46,028 bases of DNA from CALRGE01 sp964360635. Lineage in GTDB: Bacteria; Patescibacteriota; Gracilibacteria; UBA1369; 2-02-FULL-48-14. Shown piece by piece: positions 29,551 through 38,003 of this stretch (the stretch's first letter is position 1; each line of letters begins with the position of its first letter). The notes under the pieces were generated by a model. It was not told the origin of the DNA. It saw only the letters and a program-made list of their open reading frames with translations, and ran no database searches. The position numbers and the translations under genes were made by a program. The DNA lies in the NCBI GenBank assembly GCA_964360635.1, contig CAYHXO010000015.1, positions 1-46,028 on the forward strand, written 5' to 3'.

Positions 29551-30486
29551 ATCAACTTTTAAAGTGGGACGAGGGATTTGAACGAGTTTTGCATGGATTT
29601 GACCGATACTTAACCGGTCTTTGCCAAGTGCAGTGATAATCAGATTTTCTCTTTCTATCCGGTTGAGAATTTGAGTTTCCTCTATAGGTTTGTCTTTACC
29701 CTCCAATACTGACAACACTACTTCTAAGGTATCTATTAGTTCTTGACTTACGAACTCTATAAAAGGTTCGAAAGTTTTTTTAAAATCCACTTCCTCAAGT
29801 ACTTTTAAGTAGCTTTTTCTGTGAGCCATTTTAATAATACAGGGAGGATACTTGGCTTTCATTAAGATTAAATTCATCAATAGTCTAGCCATTCTTCCAT
29901 TGCCGTCGTCAAACGGGTGAATGGCAACAAAGCGGTAATGAAAAGTGGCTGCTTTTTCGACCGAATCTAAATCTTTCGATGCATGGTACCAGTCAAGCAG
30001 TTTCTCCATTTCTTCCTTTACATGAATTGGCTCGATGTAGTGATGGATTCTTCCCGAAAAAGTGAGCACGTGATTGGGGAGGAGTTTATATTTTCCCGGG
30101 TGGATTGGTTTTTGCACGAGTTGCCCCTGTGCTCCTTTTGCTACGCTGAACTCCATACCTTTCATAAGAACCGCATGAAGTTCTTTGATTACGCTCTCTG
30201 TGAGATGGCGTTCACTATTGATTATTTCTTCCAGCCCTTCAATCGCCTCAGCGTGGTTTTTAGCCTCCAGGTAGTCTTTCAGCGGTTTTCCTTCAGAGGT
30301 CAGTCCTTCACGTAAAAAGAAAAGAGTCTCTCCGAAAGTCAGAGTGTTTCCTTCCAAAGCATTCGAGTTGTAGGTCCACTCGATACGAAGTCTTTCTTGG
30401 ATTGCTTTTTCTTGATCTTCGCTTAAAGGGCGCAAACTGTCGATTTTGTGTTTGAGGGCGGTGAGCTTTTGGATAGTTTTGGACAT
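29476..30486 (-). CDS. Fic-domain protein (class II, N-terminal inhibitory motif) with winged helix
   Basis: A 336-residue Fic/DOC protein. Residues 41-46 (SNALEG) match the class II inhibitory motif (S/T)xxxE(G/N). The catalytic Fic loop HPFDDGNGRMAR spans 190-201, with His190 as general base, Asp194 for metal and the Arg pair for the nucleotide. The flap is near residues 125-135. The C-terminal 60 residues (LSIGQIHAKLVQIPRPTLKV then DLQKLLKTKKLKRIGLGKG) form a winged helix. Family members AMPylate a Tyr/Thr/Ser target, often themselves. The wHTH suggests autorepression through the TATCCA repeats overlapping its promoter. It lies between the two halves of a lipoprotein duplication, on the opposite strand, consistent with insertion. 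Confidence 0.93.
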   Translation of the reverse strand: MSKTIQKLTALKHKIDSLRPLSEDQEKAIQERLRIEWTYNSNALEGNTLTFGETLFFLREGLTSEGKPLKDYLEAKNHAEAIEGLEEIINSERHLTESVIKELHAVLMKGMEFSVAKGAQGQLVQKPIHPGKYKLLPNHVLTFSGRIHHYIEPIHVKEEMEKLLDWYHASKDLDSVEKAATFHYRFVAIHPFDDGNGRMARLLMNLILMKAKYPPCIIKMAHRKSYLKVLEEVDFKKTFEPFIEFVSQELIDTLEVVLSVLEGKDKPIEETQILNRIERENLIITALGKDRLSIGQIHAKLVQIPRPTLKVDLQKLLKTKKLKRIGLGKGVLYSQM

Positions 30487-30487
30487 A

Positions 30488-30527
30488 TTTGGATAGACTG
30501 GCTATATTATATCCATAAATATCCAAA
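30488..30527 (-). promoter_or_regulatory. fic promoter with TATCCA operator repeats
   Basis: TTTGGATA (30488-30495) is the inverted complement of TATCCAAA (30520-30527), and a third TATCCA lies at 30510-30515. On the minus strand a TATAAT (30511-30506) is embedded between them, giving a leader of about 12 bases. The repeats would cover the promoter, consistent with repression by the winged-helix domain of the Fic protein. Confidence 0.6.
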
Positions 30528-30586
30528 AAAGCAATGGCTCCCCGTATTTAATGCAACCCGAACTTTTGTGACGCAGGGGGTGATCC

Positions 30587-30615
30587 TTGACATTTTCTAA
30601 TTCTTCTTGTAATAT
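30587..30615 (+). promoter_or_regulatory. Sigma-70-type promoter for the 30651 lipoprotein
   Basis: TTGACA (30587-30592), a 17-base spacer and TAATAT (30610-30615), with the ATG at 30651. It probably also drives the 31281 gene, which follows 27 bases after the first stop. Confidence 0.8.
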
Positions 30616-30650
30616 CCAAGTTCGTATTTGGCACTATAACCCCCTTTGCA

Positions 30651-31253
30651 ATGAAAAGATCTTTTCTCACCATTTTTTTGATCTCCGGGTTATTTTTATC
30701 CGCTTGTGAGGGTTCCGTTTCCGAGGAATCGAATAGTGCTGATGGAAACTCTTATGTCGATGCAAAATATGGCGTCTCTTTTGAGTACCCTGCCCATTGG
30801 GTAAGTCGACGTGATATGAGCACCTTTTACTTTGGAGCAAATTTTGACTATATGGATGGCCTTGCCGAGACCTCTACAAGCACTGAGCTTGAAGGCACGT
30901 TGACCTACAGCGTCACTCAAAACCCCGAGAATCTAAGCATGAAGGCGTTTTATGATGCCAGTTATGAAGAATGTAGAAGTGAGCCCGTTGCTGAAGATGC
31001 TGATTTTGGTCCTCTGTGCTATCAGCCACACTTTGAATCCGGATGGGAAGTTTTCGAAATTGATGGATACACAACTTACCAATCTGATTGGGATGGGGTT
31101 GCTGAAAGTGGGTCCATCGCAAAGGACCTTTATGTGGATCTCGGAGAAAAGGGTGCATTCATTCATTTAAGCGCAATTAAAACAGGAATGACGGATGAAG
31201 AAGCTATTCAAAAGACTGTAGATGATGCTTTCGCATCGCTTAGTATCGAGTAA
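30651..31253 (+). CDS. PsbP-like lipoprotein
   Basis: A 200-residue lipoprotein with lipobox LSAC (Cys19). After a Ser/Glu/Asn-rich linker, the motif YVDAKYGVSFEYPAHWVS (about 35-52) opens a PsbP/DUF1795-like alpha-beta domain, which ends with DLYVDLGEKGAFIHLSAI and a final helix plus strand (VDDAFASLSIE). Such domains are common in exported proteins of unknown role. Two cysteines (EECRS, LCYQP) may pair. A related but membrane-anchored protein is at 44368. It is followed by lipoprotein copy 2 in the same operon. Confidence 0.7.
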   Translation: MKRSFLTIFLISGLFLSACEGSVSEESNSADGNSYVDAKYGVSFEYPAHWVSRRDMSTFYFGANFDYMDGLAETSTSTELEGTLTYSVTQNPENLSMKAFYDASYEECRSEPVAEDADFGPLCYQPHFESGWEVFEIDGYTTYQSDWDGVAESGSIAKDLYVDLGEKGAFIHLSAIKTGMTDEEAIQKTVDDAFASLSIE

Positions 31254-31280
31254 TAGATTTGCATAACAAGTTCAATAATT

Positions 31281-32279
31281 ATGAAAGAAATTCTATTTCC
31301 AGTTTTAATGTCGGTGGGTCTTAGCTCTGGTTGTAGCGAACAGGGTTTTAGGAAGATAGAAGCAGACACGGCTGCAGGTGTAGGTGAGGTTACGCCACTT
31401 CCCGACGCAAGTGCTTCCGGTGAAATGTTTCTTGAAGCTTGTGGGCCGGTTTCGTCTGCGCTTGCGCCTCTTGATAAAACAAATGATTCCGAGCCGGAAG
31501 CAAATTCACTTGCGGCTATAGACGCTTACAATGTTTCTTTTGCAGAAGCAGTGGCAGCCGAACTGGAGAAAGTGCCTCTAACCGAATTTGTAGATTTAGA
31601 AGTGCCTATAACGATTGGGTTTGATTTATATGGAGAAGGTTATGGAAGATATAACGGAGATTATATTTACGTTTCTATGTATGTGGCCATAGGTGATCTT
31701 TCAGGGGCTTGGCAAGACTGGTTGAATGCTGGAGAGAGTAGTTCAGTGCAGTCGTTTTTTTATGACTACGATGGGATCGAAAGGTTCATCGGGTGTAGAA
31801 GGTGGACTGATAGCACCTTCGATCCTACTAATTATGATTGGGATACAGGCCGTTTCGGTGATAAATTAATCAACTCCGACAATTTTATACGTCAGCGGAA
31901 ATTGGACAGCGATCCGTCAGTGGATATAGTAGCCGATCTCTCTATCCGCTTTACTACTAGAGTTATTGAAAACAATGATTCAGGATCCATAGGGGATGTG
32001 CACAATGTAACTGATTTTTATAAAGCTGGTTATTCAGAATCGATTCAAGGTTCTATCGATGTGCTTTTAATCGATCATGGGATTGAAGAATATGACCTTG
32101 CTTGTGGCGATGGAACGACTTGCTCTCCCCTCGAGGATTTTGTGGAAGCAGGGGATTTGGTACTTGCTACCACTTATGGAGACAGTGCAGGTACAATGGC
32201 GACCATGCTTAACCTAGCTGAGGCAAACGTGCCGGAAGGTGAATCACAAGCACTTGTCGTGACTCAGATCGGGATTTAG
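31281..32279 (+). CDS. Duplicated-family lipoprotein, copy 2
   Basis: A 332-residue lipoprotein with lipobox SSGC (Cys18), paralogous along its whole length to the protein at 28484. It keeps the same order of blocks (LEACGPVSSALAPLDKTNDS, DYDGIERFIGCRRW, LIDHGIEEYDLACGDGTTC, NVPEGESQALVVTQ) and carries a short extra segment (YKAGYSESIQGSIDV) absent from copy 1. The gene ends at TAG (32277-32279), slightly earlier than copy 1, just before the ATG of the 32285 ORF. The function is unknown. The duplication suggests selection for dosage or antigenic diversity at the surface. Confidence 0.75.
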   Translation: MKEILFPVLMSVGLSSGCSEQGFRKIEADTAAGVGEVTPLPDASASGEMFLEACGPVSSALAPLDKTNDSEPEANSLAAIDAYNVSFAEAVAAELEKVPLTEFVDLEVPITIGFDLYGEGYGRYNGDYIYVSMYVAIGDLSGAWQDWLNAGESSSVQSFFYDYDGIERFIGCRRWTDSTFDPTNYDWDTGRFGDKLINSDNFIRQRKLDSDPSVDIVADLSIRFTTRVIENNDSGSIGDVHNVTDFYKAGYSESIQGSIDVLLIDHGIEEYDLACGDGTTCSPLEDFVEAGDLVLATTYGDSAGTMATMLNLAEANVPEGESQALVVTQIGI

Positions 32280-32284
32280 AGCTT

Positions 32285-32557
32285 ATGAGTAGGGAAGTGT
32301 TTAAGTATTTGAAGTTGGATTTATGCAGCCCTCAAGTTAGGGATACTATACTTAAAGTAAGATTAGTTCTTATTAATCCTCTTGTAGTTCCTGAGGGATC
32401 GGATGAACTTTTATTCATTACTAAATATGTAAAGTTTAAAGTGGCTGCTCTAACGATTTTGTCTCAAAATCCTGTTGGATTTCCTAAAACGGTTAGCAAT
32501 TTAGTTGGTGAATATTCTTCCTACGCTTACTACTTGCCACCCGGGCGGTTATTTTAA
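32285..32557 (+). CDS. Hypothetical protein (90 residues)
   Basis: A 90-residue protein beginning MSREVFKYLKLDLCSPQVRD, with apolar strands (VRLVLINPLVVPEG) and a C-terminal aromatic stretch (YSSYAYYLPPG). No family recognised. It starts 5 bases after lipoprotein copy 2. A damaged counterpart follows copy 1 at 29449, so it is part of the duplicated unit and likely works with the lipoprotein. It ends close to a convergent tRNA. Confidence 0.5.
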   Translation: MSREVFKYLKLDLCSPQVRDTILKVRLVLINPLVVPEGSDELLFITKYVKFKVAALTILSQNPVGFPKTVSNLVGEYSSYAYYLPPGRLF

Positions 32558-32584
32558 ATACTTTTTTGCTAATCAAAGTAAAAA

Positions 32585-32659
32585 TGGCTCCCCCGGCTGG
32601 ACTCGAACCAGCGACCCAGCGATTAACAGTCGCTTGCTCTACCACTGAGCTACAGGGGA
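32585..32659 (-). tRNA. tRNA-Asn (anticodon GTT), CCA encoded
   Basis: On the minus strand the acceptor TCCCCTG pairs with CGGGGGA (one wobble). The D arm is GCTC-AGTGGTA-GAGC. The anticodon stem GCGAC and loop TGTTAAT have GTT as anticodon. The T arm is CTGGTTCGAGTCCAG. The discriminator is G, followed by an encoded CCA (32587-32585). Confidence 0.95.
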
Positions 32660-32670
32660 ATGTGTTTATG

Positions 32671-32694
32671 CGGCCACGCGGCCGTCTTTTCTTT
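32671..32694 (+). terminator. Hairpin with T-rich tail next to tRNA-Asn
   Basis: CGGCC-ACGC-GGCCG (32671-32684) is followed on the plus strand by TCTTTTCTTT. It may end plus-strand transcription arriving through the tRNA region. On the minus strand it lies just upstream of the tRNA. Confidence 0.4.
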
Positions 32695-32852
32695 ACAATG
32701 CCAGCCTAGGTGGTCGGCGCAGCTGAGTATAGCGAAGGGGGTTTTGAGAGGCAAGAAAAAAACAGTGTAGATTTTTGGCTATAGTTATTCAGCTGACTTT
32801 ACATACTGCGATAATACTGTTAAGTTAAGGCTAATTATAAAACAATATTAAA

Positions 32853-33074
32853 ATGACAAGAGCTATAAATAGACCTGAAGAGGTTGGAGAGCAAAGGACG
32901 GCGAAAATCGACAGAGTGAATGATAGGTTGAATCGGATTCCTGAGGATAAAAGAGTTATTTCATGGCAGGTTGGTATTGTTACTCGCCAGAGAATACTCA
33001 AGACACTTCCGGATTTTGCAATTATGGATGAAATTGATGCTTTAGATAGAGATTTAAGAAAATTGTGTAGATAA
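32853..33074 (+). CDS. Small basic hypothetical protein (73 residues)
   Basis: A 73-residue, Arg/Asp-rich, helical protein (RINRPEE-type start, later VNDRLNRIPEDKRVISWQVG). No family recognised. A TAATAC-type -10 lies about 35 bases upstream, and the bases directly before the ATG are AATATTAAA, with no Shine-Dalgarno. A 57-codon ORF follows after 7 bases, so the two are probably cotranscribed. Confidence 0.5.
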   Translation: MTRAINRPEEVGEQRTAKIDRVNDRLNRIPEDKRVISWQVGIVTRQRILKTLPDFAIMDEIDALDRDLRKLCR

Positions 33075-33081
33075 TTCAATT

Positions 33082-33255
33082 ATGGAAGGATCACGAAACC
33101 CAAATCGACTTAGTATTGTAGAGTTTGAAACAAAAGTTCTTAGGGGTCTATATGGGATAGCTGTTCGTCCTGATGCGCCGAAGGATGATCCTGATGCGAT
33201 TTACAGGAATGATTGGCTTCCGAGAACTGGTAAAGGGCGCGCCGATAAACTTTGA
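33082..33255 (+). CDS. Small hypothetical protein (57 residues)
   Basis: A 57-codon ORF beginning MEGSRNPNRLSIVEFETKVL and ending in a basic KGRADKL. No family recognised. The composition (Arg/Asp/Pro) resembles the neighbouring small proteins at 32853, 36498 and 39642, which also start MxGxxx or MExNP in an AT-only leader. It begins 7 bases after the preceding small gene. The TGA stop overlaps the -35 element of the next gene. Confidence 0.5.
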   Translation: MEGSRNPNRLSIVEFETKVLRGLYGIAVRPDAPKDDPDAIYRNDWLPRTGKGRADKL

Positions 33256-33280
33256 CTAAAAGCATTTTCTCTGTTATTTT
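33252..33280 (+). promoter_or_regulatory. Promoter of the 1044-residue protein gene
   Basis: TTGACT (33252-33257) overlaps the previous stop codon. A 17-base spacer leads to TATTTT (33275-33280). The ATG is at 33301. Confidence 0.6.
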
Positions 33281-33300
33281 ATGCTCTTCTTTTTTAAATT

Positions 33301-36300
33301 ATGGAAGAAATAAGAGATATTGATGAGAATTCTTCAGAGCACGAAAAGATTTTACGTGATGTTGAAGGGTTTGCTTTAAGAACAATTTTGCGTGTTCACT
33401 CATTTGTTGATAAGCAAAAGTCAAAAAATAAATCTAAAGGTTTTAAGAAAAAGAAACTTGCATTTATCTCTGATAATTTCACTTTGGAGAAATTAAGAGA
33501 ATATGTCTGGCCGCTTGCCGAAAGTCTTTCAGATTCTGAGGCAACATTTAAAAGAACTCTAGAGATGGCACATGGAACATATGGAGATATTTTATTTCGG
33601 CAAACAGTACGAGCTGAAGAGTTTAGTGAGAATAATTTTCACATTGAATATTTTATGTCCGGTGGTGATTTTGAGTATTATAATCGTAAATATGGGCTTG
33701 AAAATGCGTCCGGAATTGCTTTGTATTCCGCACAATTTTTACAGCCAAAAAAGAAAGGTGATTTTGATGTGAAACCAAAAACACGCGCAGAAATTGAAGA
33801 GCTTTGGGCTTTTGTTGAAAATTTGTCTTTGAAACAAAAAGATTTGATAGGTGAAAGATGTCAGAATTACTACCCTGATGATGTGGAAAGATTTCTAAAA
33901 ATTATTCCACAAGCTATTGAGTATTTTACTGAAAAGGGAAACCCCGAATATTTAGATTATTATCTTGAGCTCTGCTCTGTTCATGTACGTTTAAGTGTGA
34001 AAGATGATGCTATTTTGCCAATTCTTGATATACCATATGTTTTTGAAGAGCTTGAATCTTTGTCAGAACTTGGTGAATTAAAGGAGTCCGGATTTAGTCT
34101 TGCTAAGATTTTTATGAATAGAGTTTCTGAAAATATTACTTTTAAAAAAGATATCGCAGAGTGTAGAGAGAAGGAAAGATATATTCTATTAAGAGATAAA
34201 CAAAATGTTGAACATCATTATTTAAAATTATCGATCCCTGATTTGATTGAAAATTTTCGATCTTCATCTTGCCCGGATACAAGGATTAATGAGTTTCTTG
34301 CATTACCAGAAAAATATCCCAAAATTGCTAGAGATTTGTTACAAATCATAATGGCTTTTAGTTCCAGAGTTGATGTTTTAGATGCGAATTTGGATAAATA
34401 TTTGAATTTTGTTGAAAAGAACAAAAGTTATATTCTCAACGATCAAAATTTCTTTCCGGATTTTATAAATAGTTCAAGGTCAATGCCGGTTGATAATTTT
34501 GAGAAATTTTGGATTTTAGCTGACAGAGTCGTGCAGTATTTACGAGATGACTCGATAGAATATTCAAACTTTTTTTCTTACTCGGCAAAACTAGAGGATT
34601 TATATAAAAATGATTTTGATGCTTTTGAGAATGTTATAGAGAATATGATGAATTTTACTTATCAATTTTCTTCCTCACTTGGAAATAATATGGAAGTGAA
34701 CAGAATTATTGTGAAATCATATCTTATGTTTTTTGGCGAAGAGAAATTTGATGAATTCCTTTCCGGTTTAAAGATTTTATTGGCAAGAGCACAGGATGAA
34801 AACTATAATTTATCAGATAAAAACGAGAAAAATTTCAAGGCGAGATTGAAATATATTTTTCCTGAGTATTTTGTGAATGTTCTGAAAAAAGATGAAAAAG
34901 GTCAGCTTATTAAATCATTTAAGGATGATGTTGATTGTGTGAGTCTTGCTTACGGTATTTCAGCAATAGGATTTGATCTTAATCAGTCTGAATGCTCTCA
35001 GGATTATAATATAAATGATTTAAGCGGTACCGATATTTTCAGAAAATATTTCTTTAATGAAAAAGATGATGGGCAGGCTGAATTTCTTAGTGGCGTATTA
35101 GCTTTGATTCATGAAATTAGATCTGGCGATATAAATCGAGTTGATGCTTTGAGAAAAGCACTTATTGAGATGACTGAATCTAAAGATCATTGTTCAGGTA
35201 GTATTGAGAATATTTTGGAGAGAGTGAAAAAAGAGGCTCTGACTGTAATTGAAGTTCAGGGTTGGAAAAATGTGATGGTTTTAAATACCTCAGATGCTTT
35301 AGTTTCAGATAACTGGATTTTTAAAGCAAATTCTTCAACTCAACTTGCGGCCAGTTCCGGCGCTTTATTTTTTGGGCTTGGTCTTCATAAATTCTCTGAT
35401 GATTTGCATGAAGTAAAGATTCCGGAAGGGTTTTTGGAAGAATTGCCACTTGATGAAGAATTTAAAGCTTTTTCACGAGGTGAAATTAAGATCAAAGATA
35501 TTCTTGACGCGATTATAAAGAAAAATCTTGAAGCTAAACTAAGAGAAAATATTCAAAGAGCCATGCCCTTTGTTTCGTCAGCTATTTTTGAGGAAAGAAT
35601 TAAATCACCTGGATTGATGAGTGTCGGTACGAAAATTGAATCTATCAAAACTTTAAAAAACGAAGATTTTAGGTTTATTTTGGATTTAGCAGGTTTTGGT
35701 GACATTAAAAATACTCCTTTTAATCTTAAACATGCCGGAAAATCACTTGTGAATCCGCCATTGCCAAGCGCCTTGGAAGAGAAACTTTTGATGTATCTTT
35801 TTATGATGTTTGGCACAGTTGATCCGACGAAAATTGATATGCAGGTGACGATTGGTGGTCGTTTAAGCAATGAAAATGCCGGAATTGTTTGCGCCTCAAA
35901 TATTTTAGCGAGTGATGTAAGTGTGCAATATGCAGATGGAGCCTTTCATACTGATGGACATGATTGGTCTACAGATGTGAGAATCATGGTTTATGATGCC
36001 GGTGTTCGAAAAAAATCACTACCATATGACGTACAGGCGAATGGTAGAACAGATAAAATTGCTTGCAGATCTTTTTTTGATATAAAACAACTTCAACTGT
36101 TAGGTACATTTGCTGTGCACAGTGAATTCGGTGGTCGGTTCGCCGATGAATTTGAGGTTTATAAAGATGGTTTCAAGGCCTTGTTGAAATCTCACGGGCT
36201 GATTAACGCATTTCACGGGTCCGCTTGGGTTTCTGCCAAATATAATCCTTATGATCCGCCTGAATATCATGAAAAAATGATTAAAAGTTTTACCGAAGCT

Positions 36301-36435
36301 CGTCGTGATAATGAAATGCTTGTTGCTGAGACTCGTGTTTTAATGGCGCGACGTTTGCAGGCTTATTTGCGTGACAATAGGAATAGAATTATCTCTGAAA
36401 ATCCAGAGGAGTTTGAAAGGCTTAAAGTTTACTAA
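33301..36435 (+). CDS. Giant orphan cytosolic protein (1044 residues)
   Basis: A 1044-residue protein with no signal peptide, no membrane segment and no motif I recognise. The first 600 or so residues are helical, acidic and repetitive in character, such as LEELESLSELGELKESGFSL and several FxxF/YxxY helices, suggesting a helical-repeat scaffold. Around 640-700 there is a mixed segment (VIEVQGWKNVMVLNTSDALV). The last 250 residues look globular, with IDMQVTIGGRLSNENAGIVC, QYADGAFHTDGHDWSTDVRI and HGSAWVSAKYNPYDPPEYH. Conserved-looking His, Asp and Trp residues there could form an active site. It has its own promoter and is the largest unexplained gene in the window. Codon use matches its neighbours, so recent transfer is not indicated. 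Confidence 0.8.
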   Translation: MEEIRDIDENSSEHEKILRDVEGFALRTILRVHSFVDKQKSKNKSKGFKKKKLAFISDNFTLEKLREYVWPLAESLSDSEATFKRTLEMAHGTYGDILFRQTVRAEEFSENNFHIEYFMSGGDFEYYNRKYGLENASGIALYSAQFLQPKKKGDFDVKPKTRAEIEELWAFVENLSLKQKDLIGERCQNYYPDDVERFLKIIPQAIEYFTEKGNPEYLDYYLELCSVHVRLSVKDDAILPILDIPYVFEELESLSELGELKESGFSLAKIFMNRVSENITFKKDIAECREKERYILLRDKQNVEHHYLKLSIPDLIENFRSSSCPDTRINEFLALPEKYPKIARDLLQIIMAFSSRVDVLDANLDKYLNFVEKNKSYILNDQNFFPDFINSSRSMPVDNFEKFWILADRVVQYLRDDSIEYSNFFSYSAKLEDLYKNDFDAFENVIENMMNFTYQFSSSLGNNMEVNRIIVKSYLMFFGEEKFDEFLSGLKILLARAQDENYNLSDKNEKNFKARLKYIFPEYFVNVLKKDEKGQLIKSFKDDVDCVSLAYGISAIGFDLNQSECSQDYNINDLSGTDIFRKYFFNEKDDGQAEFLSGVLALIHEIRSGDINRVDALRKALIEMTESKDHCSGSIENILERVKKEALTVIEVQGWKNVMVLNTSDALVSDNWIFKANSSTQLAASSGALFFGLGLHKFSDDLHEVKIPEGFLEELPLDEEFKAFSRGEIKIKDILDAIIKKNLEAKLRENIQRAMPFVSSAIFEERIKSPGLMSVGTKIESIKTLKNEDFRFILDLAGFGDIKNTPFNLKHAGKSLVNPPLPSALEEKLLMYLFMMFGTVDPTKIDMQVTIGGRLSNENAGIVCASNILASDVSVQYADGAFHTDGHDWSTDVRIMVYDAGVRKKSLPYDVQANGRTDKIACRSFFDIKQLQLLGTFAVHSEFGGRFADEFEVYKDGFKALLKSHGLINAFHGSAWVSAKYNPYDPPEYHEKMIKSFTEARRDNEMLVAETRVLMARRLQAYLRDNRNRIISENPEEFERLKVY

Positions 36436-36497
36436 CTTTACTGGTTGTAGGAAAAATGTTATATAAAAAGCACTTTAGTCACTTTAATCAAAATTTT

Positions 36498-36689
36498 ATG
36501 GGTACAGAAGGAAGACACGTTGAGGCTACAGATGTAAGAAGGGATGAACCAAATAGTCTTGCTAGATTAAATGCTGCTGCTATAGCTTTACAAATACCGG
36601 ACAGGTTAGAGAATGATGCGAGTCCTGATAAAGTTGCGGCTCTTGCACAGAAAATTAAGGCTGCGATTGACGGAATTACTACCAAGTAA
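36498..36689 (+). CDS. Small hypothetical protein (63 residues)
   Basis: A 63-residue protein beginning MGTEGRHVEATDVRRDEPNS, with an Ala-rich helical second half (VAALAQKIKAAIDGI). I choose the ATG at 36498 because the earlier in-frame ATG at 36456 sits upstream of a TATATAA box that is the likely promoter. The stop overlaps the end of the convergent methyltransferase gene by 11 bases. No family recognised. Confidence 0.55.
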   Translation: MGTEGRHVEATDVRRDEPNSLARLNAAAIALQIPDRLENDASPDKVAALAQKIKAAIDGITTK

Positions 36690-37866
36690 GTTTCCAAATC
36701 TCTCTGCCCACATATTGGTCTTTTCTTTCGTAAAATAGGGAAGGGCGTTCGTGTTCGGAAAGTGGGAGGATTTTGCAGTTTTTCTCGAGGATTTTTGGAA
36801 GTTTTTCAAGGAAATATCTGTCGTTTCCAATTTTGTGATAAGGCGCTGTGAAAACCATCACAGTTCCGGCAGGTAGAATTCGTTTCAGGTTGTCGAAGAA
36901 GTCAGCGTAGATTTTTTCGGCTATAGATTGAATTCGCTCGATTTGTTCTTCTGTTGGCGTTCTTGAAATCATTTGGCCCAGCCAGGTTTCAGTAACAATC
37001 GCAAAGGGTTGTTTTGGTAGGTCTGCTTTTGTGAGTTCAGTCGCATCTTTTAAGAAAACTTTTGGTTCTTCTCCTTCTAATTTGAATTTATCAATTAGCC
37101 ATTTGAGGTTTTCGCCGGAGTCTGAAAACATTTTTGGGTCGAAATCTGAACCGGCTGCAGAGAAGCCCATTAGAATTGCCTCCTGTAAAACTGTTCCGCT
37201 ACCACAAAACGGATCGAAAATTGTGAAGTCTTGGGAAAGTTTTGGAGCGGCAAGGTTTATCAAAATTTGTGCGAGTTTTGGAGGAAACATTCCGTTCTGC
37301 AAATCTTTTGCAGGTCGTTTCATGTCACGGAAAGCGTAATTTTCAAAATCTTGAATCGCGATTGTCTTCGCCACGTACCATTTAGTTTCACTTTTAAAAA
37401 GTTGTAGTTCAATTGCATTTTCTCCAAGTAGATTTTCATGCCAAGCTTGAACTGATGAAAGGTTTTGGAAATCTTTGTTTACGAACCTGATATTCCCGAT
37501 TTTTCCTTTGAGGAGTTTTTTCGTATTTATTAAGATATTTTTCAGGACTTTGTCAGATTTCGGGTGCATACTTAAACCAAAGCGGATTTTACCGCCCACC
37601 TTAACTTCAGATGCAATGGCCTTTGCAACCAGCTCGGTAAAATTTATCGGCATCTCGGCTGGAGCAGCACTCACAACTTCAGTGATTCTAACCGCGCCAC
37701 CCATTCTATCGATTAGCTGTCTTGCGTGTGTGATTTCACATTCAATCACGAATCCATCTTCAGTTTCATCTATTGGCTCTTTGCCCATGATGCTCATTAG
37801 CTCCATTTTCGCCAATCCTTTTCCGTGACCTGTTTGAAATATGTACGTTTTAAAATTATTATTCAT
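36679..37866 (-). CDS. Trm11/UPF0020-like tRNA guanine-N2 methyltransferase family protein
   Basis: A 395-residue Rossmann-fold RNA methyltransferase. A THUMP-like N-terminal region (about 40-170) precedes RDMKRPAKDLQNGMFPPKLA, typical of Trm11/TrmG10/RlmL-type enzymes. The SAM-binding motif I is IFDPFCGSGTVLQEA (216-230), and an acidic residue ends the next strand (AAGSDFDPKM). The catalytic (D/N)PPY motif IV is not conventional: the corresponding place reads IVTETWLGQ (about 280). The target is probably a tRNA guanosine (position 10-like), by family analogy only. The atypical motif IV makes the precise reaction uncertain. Confidence 0.8.
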   Translation of the reverse strand: MNNNFKTYIFQTGHGKGLAKMELMSIMGKEPIDETEDGFVIECEITHARQLIDRMGGAVRITEVVSAAPAEMPINFTELVAKAIASEVKVGGKIRFGLSMHPKSDKVLKNILINTKKLLKGKIGNIRFVNKDFQNLSSVQAWHENLLGENAIELQLFKSETKWYVAKTIAIQDFENYAFRDMKRPAKDLQNGMFPPKLAQILINLAAPKLSQDFTIFDPFCGSGTVLQEAILMGFSAAGSDFDPKMFSDSGENLKWLIDKFKLEGEEPKVFLKDATELTKADLPKQPFAIVTETWLGQMISRTPTEEQIERIQSIAEKIYADFFDNLKRILPAGTVMVFTAPYHKIGNDRYFLEKLPKILEKNCKILPLSEHERPSLFYERKDQYVGREIWKLTW

Positions 37867-37991
37867 TTTTGGCTCGCTGATTATTTTAGGTTTTTACCTT
37901 AAAGCAGAGCTAGACTATCACAAAAGGCCTGTTTTGGAAGCTGTTGTTGTTGAACAGGCGGCTCAGGTGCGCTAAATTCTACTTACTTAAT

Positions 37992-37997
37992 TATAAT
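37992..37997 (+). promoter_or_regulatory. -10 element immediately before ssb
   Basis: TATAAT followed by six Ts and then the ATG at 38004. Transcription would start at or next to the A of the start codon, implying a leaderless ssb message. Confidence 0.6.
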
Positions 37998-38003
37998 TTT
38001 TTT

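Noticed and set aside
36456..36497. Upstream ATG for the 63-residue gene
   Set aside because: The interval is a TATATAA-containing AT-rich promoter-like stretch, and the extra residues look non-coding.
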